In this document: in pieces, positions 1-7,056 of the stretch
How positions within the stretch are numbered: the stretch's first letter is position 1
How the letters are laid out: the number at the start of each line of letters is the position of its first letter
Made by a program: the position numbers and the translations under genes
Assembly: GCA_016302585.1 (NCBI GenBank)
Contig: JAEDNI010000042.1
Location: 1 to 14,726, forward strand
Direction: 5' to 3'
Length of the DNA: 14,726 nucleotides
Source of the DNA: Paludibacteraceae bacterium
GTDB taxonomy: Bacteria; Bacteroidota; Bacteroidia; Bacteroidales; Paludibacteraceae
The notes under the pieces: model-generated
Databases searched by the model: none
What the model saw: only the letters and a program-made list of their open reading frames with translations
Told to the model about the DNA's origin: nothing

Positions 1-62
1 ACGGCAATGCCCAGATAGGTAACGATCGTACCACGAATGGATTGCTTAGCGATGACGCCCAT
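1..62 (-). CDS. Oligosaccharide flippase family protein, N-terminal fragment
   Basis: Only the first 20 codons are in the window (MGVIAKQSIRGTIVTYLGIA, ATG at 60-62); the rest lies beyond position 1. From memory, this N-terminus resembles Bacteroidales Wzx/MATE-fold lipopolysaccharide or O-antigen flippases, which begin with a short cytoplasmic stretch before the first membrane helix. Such proteins move lipid-linked sugars across the inner membrane. It follows the FKBP lipoprotein gene after 28 bp and may be the next gene of the same transcript. A second complete flippase of a different subtype lies at 2556-4010. The assignment rests on very little sequence. Confidence 0.6.
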   Translation of the reverse strand, partial: MGVIAKQSIRGTIVTYLGIA

Positions 63-65
63 GAA

Positions 66-86
66 CGTTTAGCGTTTAACGTTTAA
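66..86. repeat. Heptamer tandem array, 3 units (CGTTTAR)
   Basis: Three consecutive 7-bp units (CGTTTAG, CGTTTAA, CGTTTAA) fill most of the 28-bp gap between the FKBP lipoprotein stop codon (91-93) and the flippase start codon (60-62). One of twelve 7- or 8-bp-period arrays in the window. Confidence 0.8.
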
Positions 87-90
87 GGGG

Positions 91-1383
91 TTATTTGATC
101 TCTAACAACTCAACCGTAAAGATAAGGGCTGCGTAGGGCGGAATAGAAGCACCTGCACCGCGCTCGCCGTATGCCAGTTCATACGGGATATAGAGTTTGT
201 ATTTCGATCCAACCGGCATGAGTTGCAGACCTTCAGTCCAACCTTTGATAACGCCACTGAGAGGGAACTCAATGGGTTCGCCGCGTTGATAACTGCTATC
301 GAAGACAGTTCCATCGATGAGGGTACCCTCGTAGTGAACTTTAACGGTAGAAGCGGCGGTTGGTTTGGGACCATTGCCCTCTTCCAGTACTTCGTACTGC
401 AGACCGGATGCAGTGGTTTTCACCTCATTGCGCAGGGCATTAGCAGCCAAGAAGGCTTCACCTTCCTCTTTGGCCTGTTGACCTTGGAGTTGTGCTTTCT
501 CTTGCTCTGCTTCAATCTGCGCTTGTTTGAGACGACCGAAGGTTGCGTCAGCAAACTCCATCGCAACTTGGCGGTCCATCATCTCGGTATAGTTATTCAA
601 ACCATTGATGAAACCTTGCTTGATGAGGTTGAACTTGGTCTCCACGCCATTGAAGCCCATCAGACCAACGGGTTCCTGCTCGCGAATGGAAGTACCGATA
701 TTCTTGGCGGTTGCCACTACTTGCGGATTTCTCATCTTCTGCTTGAGACCTTTGTTGATGTTCGCGATGAACTCGTCACGATCCTCTCCGGTAGTATCCG
801 CCAGCAGGAAATAACTACGAACCTGCGCACCGTTCATCAGACCAAAGGCGTAGTTAAGCGAATCGTTCTCATTCTTGAGTTCAATCGTTTTAGCCTTTGT
901 CGGACATTTTGCAGATACTGACTTGCCTGTAGCTTCTTCGCCCGTTCTCATGGTCGAATACTTCGCCATGATATAACCCTCTGCTACGCTTTCGTCCATT
1001 ACAGACGTGTCGGAATAGAGGGCGTTGGTAAGACCCTGCAGGAAACATTCGCCATTGTAGGTCCAAGCGGCATTGCCGGCAAGACCTTCTTTCTCAAACA
1101 TCGAGATGGATGTGCCGAATTGACGACCGGCTTGGGCGATGTCGCTCAGTACCTCTTCCTTATCTAGGTAAGCGGCTTCGAGAGCATCAATAAACTCGGT
1201 GATTGCCTCCTCGGAACTATCTTTAGCCAGATAGTATTGTTTGATTTGCAGACCATTGATGAGGCCTACTGCATAGTTGAGCGAGTCGTTCTCGTCGTTC
1301 AGTTGAACATCTTTTGCTTTGTAGCTGTTGCCGCAGGAAACCATTGCCATGGCGGCTAACAAAAAGATTGAAATCTTTTTCAT
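91..1383 (-). CDS. FKBP-type peptidyl-prolyl isomerase lipoprotein with duplicated N-terminal domain
   Basis: Predicted exported cis-trans prolyl isomerase acting as an envelope folding helper. Residues 1-16 form a lipoprotein signal peptide with lipobox MVSC, so Cys17 is the likely lipidated residue. Two related FKBP_N-like segments follow, each opening with the same motif (NENDSLNYA-GL-NG): about residues 28-145 and 168-285. A charged helical linker (286-320) leads to the C-terminal FKBP catalytic domain (about 322-430) with the usual VHYEGTLIDGTVFDSS, GVIKGWTEGLQLM and AYGERGAGASIPP blocks. The doubled N-terminal half makes it far longer than an ordinary FkpA/Mip-type protein. The next gene upstream is a small FKBP whose catalytic domain is about 80% identical over 107 residues, indicating tandem duplication. 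Family certain; envelope location inferred from the lipobox. Confidence 0.95.
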   Translation of the reverse strand: MKKISIFLLAAMAMVSCGNSYKAKDVQLNDENDSLNYAVGLINGLQIKQYYLAKDSSEEAITEFIDALEAAYLDKEEVLSDIAQAGRQFGTSISMFEKEGLAGNAAWTYNGECFLQGLTNALYSDTSVMDESVAEGYIMAKYSTMRTGEEATGKSVSAKCPTKAKTIELKNENDSLNYAFGLMNGAQVRSYFLLADTTGEDRDEFIANINKGLKQKMRNPQVVATAKNIGTSIREQEPVGLMGFNGVETKFNLIKQGFINGLNNYTEMMDRQVAMEFADATFGRLKQAQIEAEQEKAQLQGQQAKEEGEAFLAANALRNEVKTTASGLQYEVLEEGNGPKPTAASTVKVHYEGTLIDGTVFDSSYQRGEPIEFPLSGVIKGWTEGLQLMPVGSKYKLYIPYELAYGERGAGASIPPYAALIFTVELLEIK

Positions 1384-1385
1384 TT

Positions 1386-1413
1386 GTAATTCGTGATTTG
1401 TAATTTGTTATTT
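1386..1413. repeat. Heptamer tandem array, 4 units (GTDATTY)
   Basis: Four consecutive 7-bp units (GTAATTC, GTGATTT, GTAATTT, GTTATTT) fill the gap between the two FKBP genes. The array ends exactly at the stop codon of the small FKBP gene (1414-1416) and 2 bp from the start codon of the lipoprotein gene (1381-1383). Confidence 0.85.
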
Positions 1414-1929
1414 TTATTCAATTCCTAAAAGTTCCACTGTGAAGATGAGGGCTGCGTAGGGCGGGATAGAGGCACCTGCGCCGTGCTCGCCGTATGCCAG
1501 TTGGTACGGGATGAAGAATTTGTACTTCGATCCGACAGCCATGAGTTGCAGCCCTTCTGTCCATCCTTTGATAACGCCATTGAGGGGGAAGGAGATGGAC
1601 TCTCCGCGCTTGTAACTGCTATCAAAAACTGTGCCATCGATCAGTGTTCCTTCATAGTGTACGCGCACAGTGTCTGTAGCTTTTGGTTTTTGACCGATGG
1701 TAGCCTCCAGTACTTCGTACTGCAGACCGGACTCTGTGGTCTTTACGCCTTCGCGTTTTGCGTTCTCTGCAAGGAAAGCTTCGCCTTCTGCTTTGGCTTT
1801 TTTCGAGGCATTCATAACGAAATCAATGCCGGCTTTGAACTCTTCATAGTTGAGTTCGTTTTGTCCGTATTGCATCAGATACTGCGCTACGGATGTTCCG
1901 AGTTGGAAAGATAAACTGTTAGTATTCAT
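1414..1929 (-). CDS. Small FKBP-type peptidyl-prolyl isomerase (FklB-like)
   Basis: A 171-residue prolyl cis-trans isomerase without a signal peptide, so probably cytoplasmic. Residues 1-50 are a short helical FKBP_N-like dimerisation segment (LGTSVAQYLMQYGQ). A charged linker (AKAEGEAFLAENAKREGVKTT) precedes the FKBP catalytic domain with VHYEGTLIDGTVFDSS and AYGEHGAGASIPPYAA. Linker and catalytic domain are close to those of the downstream lipoprotein: about 20 differences in 107 aligned catalytic-domain residues, and long stretches of near-identical DNA around 1440-1560 versus 117-240. The start is the first ATG after a 7-bp tandem array, 19 bp from the ribE stop. It is shorter than typical FklB (about 206 aa) because its N-terminal domain is abbreviated. 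Confidence 0.93.
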   Translation of the reverse strand: MNTNSLSFQLGTSVAQYLMQYGQNELNYEEFKAGIDFVMNASKKAKAEGEAFLAENAKREGVKTTESGLQYEVLEATIGQKPKATDTVRVHYEGTLIDGTVFDSSYKRGESISFPLNGVIKGWTEGLQLMAVGSKYKFFIPYQLAYGEHGAGASIPPYAALIFTVELLGIE

Positions 1930-1964
1930 ATTTTTGATTATTGATATTTTATTTTTGATTTAAA
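1930..1964. repeat. Heptamer tandem array overlapping the ribE 3' end
   Basis: Five 7-bp units (ATTTTTG, ATTATTG, ATATTTT, ATTTTTG, then degenerate ATTTAAA) start directly beside the small FKBP start codon and run into ribE. They supply the ribE stop codon (1949-1951) and its last five codons (LNQK end). The AT content contrasts with the surrounding genes. Confidence 0.75.
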
Positions 1965-2596
1965 ATGGCGGCATAGCGGGAGAGGTATTTACCGAGGATA
2001 TCGAACTCGAGATTCACTACCGTTCCCGGTTGAATATATTTGAAATTGGTGTTCTGCTCCGTATAAGGGATGATGCAGACGGAGACATAGCCTTTGTCGC
2101 CTTTGATATCGGGTTCGCAAACCGTGAGACTGACGCCGTTGATAGTAACCGAACCTTTATCCACGCAGAAATAGCCGCGTTCCACCATCTCTTTGGTCGA
2201 TTCGTACTCAAAGCGGTAGTACCAACTACCATCGGTCTCGTGGGCATCGATGCAGACCGCTTTCTGATCCACATGGCCTTGTACGATGTGTCCGTCCAGA
2301 CGACCGCCCATGAGCATCGAGCGCTCCACGTTGACCCAGTCGCCGACTTTCAGCAAGTCGAGGTTCGTCAGACGCAGGCTCTCCTGCATCGCTGTGACGG
2401 TGTAAACATTTACCATTTCACCATTTACCATTTGGTCATTTGTCCTAACAACCGTCAGGCATACGCCGTTATGCGCGATGGACTGATCGATGCTGAGCGG
2501 TTCCCCGAAAGGATTGCGGAGCGTGAAGTGTTTGTTGGTTTGCTCGGTCTCTATCTTAACGACCTGAGCCATTGTTTCTACGATTCCTGAGAACAT
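1949..2596 (-). CDS. ribE: Riboflavin synthase, alpha subunit
   Basis: Catalyses dismutation of two 6,7-dimethyl-8-ribityllumazines to riboflavin plus the pyrimidine product, the last step of vitamin B2 synthesis, in the cytoplasm. The protein shows the invariant MFSGIVE start and two tandem lumazine-binding barrels (about residues 1-100 and 101-205), each with the ligand-loop motif (NGVCLTVV at 43-50; NGVSLTV in the second half). Length (215 aa) is slightly above the usual 200-210. The surplus lies at about residues 52-63 (TNDQMVNGEMVN), encoded by a 7/8-bp tandem array at a turn where homologues have only a few residues. The start codon lies inside the end of the upstream flippase gene (41-bp overlap), so the two are translationally linked. 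Other names used are ribC and ribE-alpha; family assignment is secure. Confidence 0.96.
   Translation of the reverse strand: MFSGIVETMAQVVKIETEQTNKHFTLRNPFGEPLSIDQSIAHNGVCLTVVRTNDQMVNGEMVNVYTVTAMQESLRLTNLDLLKVGDWVNVERSMLMGGRLDGHIVQGHVDQKAVCIDAHETDGSWYYRFEYESTKEMVERGYFCVDKGSVTINGVSLTVCEPDIKGDKGYVSVCIIPYTEQNTNFKYIQPGTVVNLEFDILGKYLSRYAAILNQK
2408..2445. repeat. 7/8-bp tandem array inserted in frame in ribE
   Basis: Five consecutive units each start with ATTT (ATTTACC, ATTTCACC, ATTTACC, ATTTGGTC, ATTTGTCC), alternating between 7 and 8 bp. On the coding strand they encode the low-complexity loop NDQMVNGEMVN between strands of the first lumazine-binding barrel. The ORF is kept open. Confidence 0.75.
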
Positions 2597-4010
2597 TTTG
2601 AATAGGAAAATCTTTACGGGTTAATATAAATAGGTAGATGCCGATCAGTACCGTGCCGATACCCATCAGCGCCCACATGTTTTGTACATAATACAGCCGG
2701 AAGGCATAGTAAACTCCTAACAGCCCGAGCGTCAGCGCTGTATAACCGCCAATCGTCTTGAGGTCGTAGGGAATCGGGGCTTTCTTCTGGCCAATGAAAT
2801 AAGACAGGAGCATAATCACGAAGTAGCAAACGAGACTACTGCCGCAACTTGCCCAGTATCCGATAAGCGGTACGCCGACGATCTGTAGCACTAACGTGAT
2901 ACCCAAACCGATGAGCGAGAAGTACGCGCCCCATTTCGTTTCGTCCGTCAGTTTATACCAGAAACTGAGGTTGAAATAGATGCCTTGGAAGACATAAGTC
3001 CAGAGGACAACAGGTACGATCTTCAACCCGTCCCAATAAGCACTGGAGACGATATAACGGAATATATCAAGATAGAAGATGACGCCCAGAAGAATCAGGT
3101 ACGAGAAGATGATATAATACTTCATCGCGTCGGCATAAGCTTCGACGGACTTACGGTCCTTATGCTTGGCGAATACGAAGGGTTCGTACGCATAGCGGAA
3201 AGCCTGGGTGAACATCATCATCACCATCGCTACTTTGAAGCAAGCACCGTAGATACCAAGTTGCGCCTGTGCATCATCCCCGGTGTAGAGATAAGGGAAG
3301 AGGATGCGGTCGAGCGTCTGATTCATAATACCTGCTACACCGAGCACCAAAAGCGGGAGAGAATAACGGAGCATCTCGCGCAGAACCGCAACGTCAAATC
3401 GTCCTCCGCGAGGAAGCGTGAACGGCAACAGACAAAGCGTCTGGATGGTGGTAGCCAAGATATTACTGAGGAAGACATAGAACACATCATTCTTACCCAA
3501 CACAATGAGGAAAAGGATGTTAAACGCAATATTCAGCAGCACAAACAATAGTTTGAGTGTCGCAAAGAGTATCGGGCGTTTCTGATAACGCAGGTACGCG
3601 AAAGGAATAGAAGCAAAGGCATCGATGGCTACCGTAGCGAACATCATCTCCACAAACTCCGCATGGTCCGGATAGCCCAGGACGTTAGCGATAGGTTGAT
3701 GGAAAATGATCACCAGCAAGGTGAAGAGTGCGCTGGAAATGAAGAGCGTAAAGTAAGACGTTTTATACACCGTATGCGCATCAAATTCATCGCGGTTGGC
3801 GAAACGGAAGAATCCGGTCTCCATACCATAGGTAAGAAGAACCAGCAGCAGGGCCGTCCAAGCATAGATGTTCGTTACGATACCGTATTCGGACGTGCGT
3901 GCTAACGCATAGGTATACAGCGGAACAAGCAGGTAGTTGAGAAACTTACCTATTATCGAACTTAACCCATAGATGGCGGTGTCCTTCGCCAAGGATTTCA
4001 TCTCGGACAT
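2556..4010 (-). CDS. Oligosaccharide flippase / polysaccharide export protein (Wzx-like, MATE fold)
   Basis: A 484-residue, very hydrophobic inner-membrane protein with 12-14 predicted helices. The N-terminus MKSLAKDTAIYGLSSIIGKFLNYLLVPLYTY is the characteristic opening of a Bacteroidales flippase subfamily. Such proteins are thought to flip undecaprenyl-linked sugar units for surface polysaccharide or cell-wall assembly; the substrate cannot be read from sequence. The protein ends with a short basic tail (RNRRNNGSGR). Two starts fit: Met1 (4010), whose ATG lies at the edge of an 8-bp tandem array, and Met4 (4001), which opens with the conserved MKSLAKD. Its 3' end overlaps ribE by 41 bp, and rsmI ends 32 bp upstream. 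A second, different flippase starts at position 62. Family confident, substrate unknown. Confidence 0.93.
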   Translation of the reverse strand: MSEMKSLAKDTAIYGLSSIIGKFLNYLLVPLYTYALARTSEYGIVTNIYAWTALLLVLLTYGMETGFFRFANRDEFDAHTVYKTSYFTLFISSALFTLLVIIFHQPIANVLGYPDHAEFVEMMFATVAIDAFASIPFAYLRYQKRPILFATLKLLFVLLNIAFNILFLIVLGKNDVFYVFLSNILATTIQTLCLLPFTLPRGGRFDVAVLREMLRYSLPLLVLGVAGIMNQTLDRILFPYLYTGDDAQAQLGIYGACFKVAMVMMMFTQAFRYAYEPFVFAKHKDRKSVEAYADAMKYYIIFSYLILLGVIFYLDIFRYIVSSAYWDGLKIVPVVLWTYVFQGIYFNLSFWYKLTDETKWGAYFSLIGLGITLVLQIVGVPLIGYWASCGSSLVCYFVIMLLSYFIGQKKAPIPYDLKTIGGYTALTLGLLGVYYAFRLYYVQNMWALMGIGTVLIGIYLFILTRKDFPIQNVLRNRRNNGSGR

Positions 4011-4048
4011 TTGCTCATTTATTCATTTGAGGATTTTCTCATTTATTC
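4009..4048. repeat. Octamer tandem array, 5 units (ATTTNNNS), bridging rsmI and flippase
   Basis: Five perfect-length 8-bp units (ATTTGCTC, ATTTATTC, ATTTGAGG, ATTTTCTC, ATTTATTC) span the whole rsmI/flippase gap. The array includes the rsmI stop codon (4043-4045) at one end and touches the flippase ATG (4008-4010) at the other. Confidence 0.85.
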
Positions 4049-4708
4049 TTTTCCTGCTATGCAGATGACTATTTCGCCTTTTGGGGTTTTCTCTTTGAAG
4101 TGCGTTATCAGTTCCGTTAGACTCCCCCGCACGGTCTCTTCGTGCACTTTGCTGATCTCCCGACTGACGGAGGCTTTGCGTTCCTCGCCACAGACGGCAG
4201 CCAGTTGCTCAAGTGTCTTCACCAGACGGAAGGGCGATTCATAGACGATAAAGGTCTCATCTAAGGTCGCGAGGTATTGCAACCGCGTCTGACGTCCTTT
4301 CTTCTGCGGCAAGAAGCCTTCGAAATAGAAGTGGTTGTTAGGCAGGCCGCTGTCCACGAGTGCAGGCACAAAGGCCGTAGCACCGGGAAGGCACTGTATC
4401 TCGATATCCGCTTCTGCCGCTGCTCTGACGAGGAAGAATCCCGGGTCAGAGATAGCGGGCGTACCGGCATCGGAGATCAACGCAATGTTCGCGCCTGCTT
4501 TGAGACGCTCCACGATATCGGCTGAAGTCTCATGCTCATTGAACTTGTGATGCGACTTCAAGGGCGTATGGATATCGAAATGCTGCAGCAACACGCCGCT
4601 GGTGCGTGTGTCTTCCGCCAAAATCAGATCAACCGATTTCAGCGTCTCAATCGCACGGAAAGTCATGTCCTGCAGATTGCCGACCGGTGTGGGAACGATA
4701 TACAGCAT
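4043..4708 (-). CDS. rsmI: 16S rRNA (cytidine(1402)-2'-O)-methyltransferase
   Basis: SAM-dependent enzyme that 2'-O-methylates C1402 in the decoding centre of 16S rRNA. At 221 residues it matches the compact Bacteroidetes form, a tetrapyrrole-methylase (SAM-binding) fold. Motifs in order: YIVPTPVGNLQDMTFRA at the N-terminus, LAEDTR, the SAM loop SDAGTPAISDPG, LPGATAFVPAL, FEGFLPQKKGRQ, VYESPFRL and the C-terminal SREISKVHEE. The start ATG directly abuts the stop codon of the coiled-coil gene (4709), so the two are almost certainly cotranscribed. The stop codon falls in an 8-bp tandem array. No anomalies in the protein; assignment is secure. Confidence 0.96.
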   Translation of the reverse strand: MLYIVPTPVGNLQDMTFRAIETLKSVDLILAEDTRTSGVLLQHFDIHTPLKSHHKFNEHETSADIVERLKAGANIALISDAGTPAISDPGFFLVRAAAEADIEIQCLPGATAFVPALVDSGLPNNHFYFEGFLPQKKGRQTRLQYLATLDETFIVYESPFRLVKTLEQLAAVCGEERKASVSREISKVHEETVRGSLTELITHFKEKTPKGEIVICIAGKE

Positions 4709-5380
4709 TTATCCGAAACGGCGGTGAAGGGAAACGATAAACTGTTGGTAACTATTACTCTCGGTGTCCCATTGGAAACGGGATCCGATATAAGTCATCG
4801 CCTCATCGAAGGAATGAAGTTCGTTGATCTCCGTGAGGGTGCGTTGCATCAATTCGGCGTTCTGACCGAACAGCTCACGTTGGTACAAGAAACGGTCGCC
4901 CAACGAAATCGCCAAACGGATATCATCCACGGGCTTGCCATACAGCATCGCCTTCGGTGCTGCCGGTTCTTTCTCTGCCACTGGCTCTTCGAATAACTCC
5001 TGCTGTGGTTCTTCGGCTTTCGATTCCTCTACTACCGGTTCCTCTACTACCGGTTCCTCCACTTTCGGTTCTTCTACTTTCGGGGCTTCTGCTACCGGTT
5101 CTTCTGCGACTTCTTTAGCCACAACCTCTTCCTCCTCGATAGGCTCTTCCACTTCGAAGTCCTCGTCTTCGTCCTCCATTTCTACGTATGGACGCGATTG
5201 GAGTTCCTCAATATCTGCTTTGAGTGCGGTGAGGACACGTTGGTTCTTCTCTTTCTCTGCTTCAAGCGCTGCGATACGTGCTTCGGCTGCCTGTTTCTCC
5301 GCTTCGAGAGCCGCAATACGAGCTTCATAACCCGTAATGCGTGCCTCGAGCGTTTGGAAATATTGAATCAGTTCTTGCAT
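4709..5380 (-). CDS. Conserved hypothetical protein: coiled coil, Glu/Pro/Val-rich spacer, small C-terminal domain
   Basis: I do not recognise a named function. The 223-residue protein has three parts. Residues 1-62 form a coiled coil with an internal duplication (EARIAALEAEK at 19-29 and 33-43). Residues 66-142 are an acidic low-complexity spacer with repeated VEEP/VVEEP units, visible in DNA as 15-bp repeats around 5030-5110. Residues 145-223 look folded and conserved (YGKPVDDIRLAISLGDRFLY, FDEAMTYI, a C-terminal LHRRFG); I recall similar C-termini in uncharacterised Bacteroidales proteins. There is no signal peptide or membrane helix, so it is probably cytoplasmic. It sits 1 bp after the peptide transporter gene and ends exactly against rsmI, so it belongs to the same transcript. 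The spacer length is likely variable between strains. Confidence 0.85.
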   Translation of the reverse strand: MQELIQYFQTLEARITGYEARIAALEAEKQAAEARIAALEAEKEKNQRVLTALKADIEELQSRPYVEMEDEDEDFEVEEPIEEEEVVAKEVAEEPVAEAPKVEEPKVEEPVVEEPVVEESKAEEPQQELFEEPVAEKEPAAPKAMLYGKPVDDIRLAISLGDRFLYQRELFGQNAELMQRTLTEINELHSFDEAMTYIGSRFQWDTESNSYQQFIVSLHRRFG

Positions 5381-5381
5381 A

Positions 5382-6920
5382 TTATTTTGTTGCGTCTTCT
5401 AATTTACCCATCATTGCGAACATGAAGATAGCAGCGATGAGGCATACTCCGATGAATACGCTCCATACGAGCCACAACGGCAGACTGCCCCAAAGGAAAC
5501 CACCTACAGAAACGAGGAAATTACCCAATGCGGTAGCTACGAACCAGCCACCCATCATCATTCCTTTGTACTGCGGAGGTGCCACTTTGCTGACAAACGA
5601 GATACCCATCGGGCTGAGCAGCAGCTCGCCGAAAGTCAATACGAGATAGGTGAGGATGAGCACATTGGAGTTTACAAACGTACCATCTCCGGTGACGCGT
5701 GCCAACTCTTGCTCTGCCGGAGTCAGCAGACCGATTGAGCAGAACGCCATTAAGGCATAAGCTGCGGCTGCCACCAGCATACCGTAAGCGATCTTACGCG
5801 GTGCAGAAGGCTCTTTGCCTTTCGCAGCCAGCGCACCGAAGATGGCCATACTAACCGGAGTCAGGGCTACTACGTAGAAGGGGTTAAACTGCTGGAAGAT
5901 CGGCGCGGAGATACCCAACTCAGCGGGGTGGTGGAAGTACTTGTATGCCAGCGCACCCAGTACTGCGACACCAACACACGACCAGATCATCTTTGCTTTT
6001 TTCGTGCCCTCGCCGAAAAGACCAAACAGCACGTACACAAGAATCGCTACCAGCACTAAGTTCCAGATATCAAAAGCCATCGTCTGTACGCCCGATACTA
6101 CCGGCGTTACGAACTCGTTGGCGAAATACGTGAGTGTCAGACCGTTCTGGTGGAAAGCCATCCAGAAGAAGATTACTACTGCAAACACAAGGCACAATGC
6201 CACGATGCGTTTTTTCGTCTGCTCCGGCGAGAGGGTCTCTACTTTCTGCCCGCTTGCTGCGGCTTGTTTAGCCGTGTTCTCCACATGCTTGAACCACGGA
6301 CGGCAAGCGTAATAGATAGCAATACTGAGCACCAGCGAAGCGCAGGCAACCGCGAAAGCGAAGTGATAACTGTCGTTCACGCTCACGCCCAAACTCTCTT
6401 GCGCCCAAGCCATGATCTTCACAGCGGCTGTCGGAGCGAACATCGCACCGATGTTAATCGCCATATAGAAGAGCGAGAAAGCTGCATCGCGGCGGTCTGC
6501 ATAAGCCGGATCGTCGTAGAGGTTGCCGACCATCACTTGGAGGTTACCTTTGAAGAGGCCGGTTCCGAAACTAATGAGCACTAATGCACCAATCATGCCC
6601 GCCATGGCTACCGCCGTACTGCCGTACTCTACGCCTCCCATCGGGATAGCCAGAAGCACATAGCCTAAGAACATAATGATGATACCTATCGTCACGCACT
6701 TGCCGTAACCGATCTTGTCGGCTACGATACCGCCGATGAGCGGCAGGAAATATACGAACGCCAGGAACGTAGAATAGATTGCGCCTGCAGCTGAAGCCGA
6801 CAGACCAAAATTGGCGCGCAAGAAAAGCGCAAAGACGGCTAACATCGTGTAGTAGCCGAAACGCTCGCCTGTGTTGGCCAATGCCAACGCGAACAATCCT
6901 TTGGGTTGATTCTTAAACAT
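5382..6920 (-). CDS. Proton-dependent oligopeptide transporter (POT/PTR family, MFS)
   Basis: A 512-residue inner-membrane MFS carrier predicted to import di- and tripeptides with protons. Features: the N-terminal helix with GERFGYYTML (residues 18-27), the MFS loop GGIVADKIGYGK, the PTR2 signature FSLFYMAINIGAMFAP, a charged central loop (about residues 210-235) and further helices to the C-terminus (about 14 in total). The family's ExxER proton-coupling motif is only partly present: Glu19-Arg20 are there, but the first acidic position is Asn16. ATG at 6918-6920 is the natural start, as MFKNQPKGLFALALANTGERFGYY matches homologues I know. Upstream lies a 106-bp gap holding an 8-bp tandem array and a hairpin repeat; downstream the coiled-coil gene follows after 1 bp. 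Substrate range is inferred from family. Confidence 0.93.
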   Translation of the reverse strand: MFKNQPKGLFALALANTGERFGYYTMLAVFALFLRANFGLSASAAGAIYSTFLAFVYFLPLIGGIVADKIGYGKCVTIGIIIMFLGYVLLAIPMGGVEYGSTAVAMAGMIGALVLISFGTGLFKGNLQVMVGNLYDDPAYADRRDAAFSLFYMAINIGAMFAPTAAVKIMAWAQESLGVSVNDSYHFAFAVACASLVLSIAIYYACRPWFKHVENTAKQAAASGQKVETLSPEQTKKRIVALCLVFAVVIFFWMAFHQNGLTLTYFANEFVTPVVSGVQTMAFDIWNLVLVAILVYVLFGLFGEGTKKAKMIWSCVGVAVLGALAYKYFHHPAELGISAPIFQQFNPFYVVALTPVSMAIFGALAAKGKEPSAPRKIAYGMLVAAAAYALMAFCSIGLLTPAEQELARVTGDGTFVNSNVLILTYLVLTFGELLLSPMGISFVSKVAPPQYKGMMMGGWFVATALGNFLVSVGGFLWGSLPLWLVWSVFIGVCLIAAIFMFAMMGKLEDATK

Positions 6921-6945
6921 AAATTATTTGGTTTTTTGTTGTTTT

Positions 6946-6985
6946 CTAGTTCACTAGTTGACTAGTTTACTAGTCTTCTAGTCGA
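6946..6985. repeat. Octamer tandem array, 5 units (CTAGTNNN)
   Basis: Five 8-bp units (CTAGTTCA, CTAGTTGA, CTAGTTTA, CTAGTCTT, CTAGTCGA) lie in the ilvE/transporter gap. The first five bases are constant and the last three vary. The CTAG core is self-complementary, so units can pair with each other on one strand. Confidence 0.85.
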
Positions 6986-7056
6986 CTACCTCGCACCTGA
7001 CGGTGTCCCCGTTAATCGGGGAAACCCTAGACGGAAGGGGTTACTACCTCGCACCA
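6986..7056. repeat. 12-bp direct repeats flanking a hairpin at the ilvE 3' end
   Basis: The 12-mer CTACCTCGCACC occurs at 6987-6998 and again at 7045-7056, inside the last ilvE codons. Between them lies a stem-loop (TCCCCG, TTAAT loop, CGGGGA; 7006-7022) and a pair of GACGG motifs. One direct repeat encodes the ilvE C-terminus; the other is outside the gene. The layout suggests a 58-bp duplication or an inserted element that now supplies the ilvE stop codon. No T-run follows the hairpin, so it is a poor terminator. Confidence 0.6.

Noticed and set aside
223..921. 232-codon plus-strand open frame antisense to the FKBP lipoprotein gene
   Set aside because: It lies entirely inside a well-supported gene on the other strand, and its translation shows no recognisable motif. 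It is a shadow frame.
2030..2590. 186-codon plus-strand frame opposite ribE
   Set aside because: Mirror of a conserved riboflavin synthase gene; no start signal and no protein family features.
7006..7022. Intrinsic terminator between ilvE and the transporter gene
   Set aside because: The stem is only 6 bp and no T-run follows on the minus strand, so it is better described as part of a repeat.
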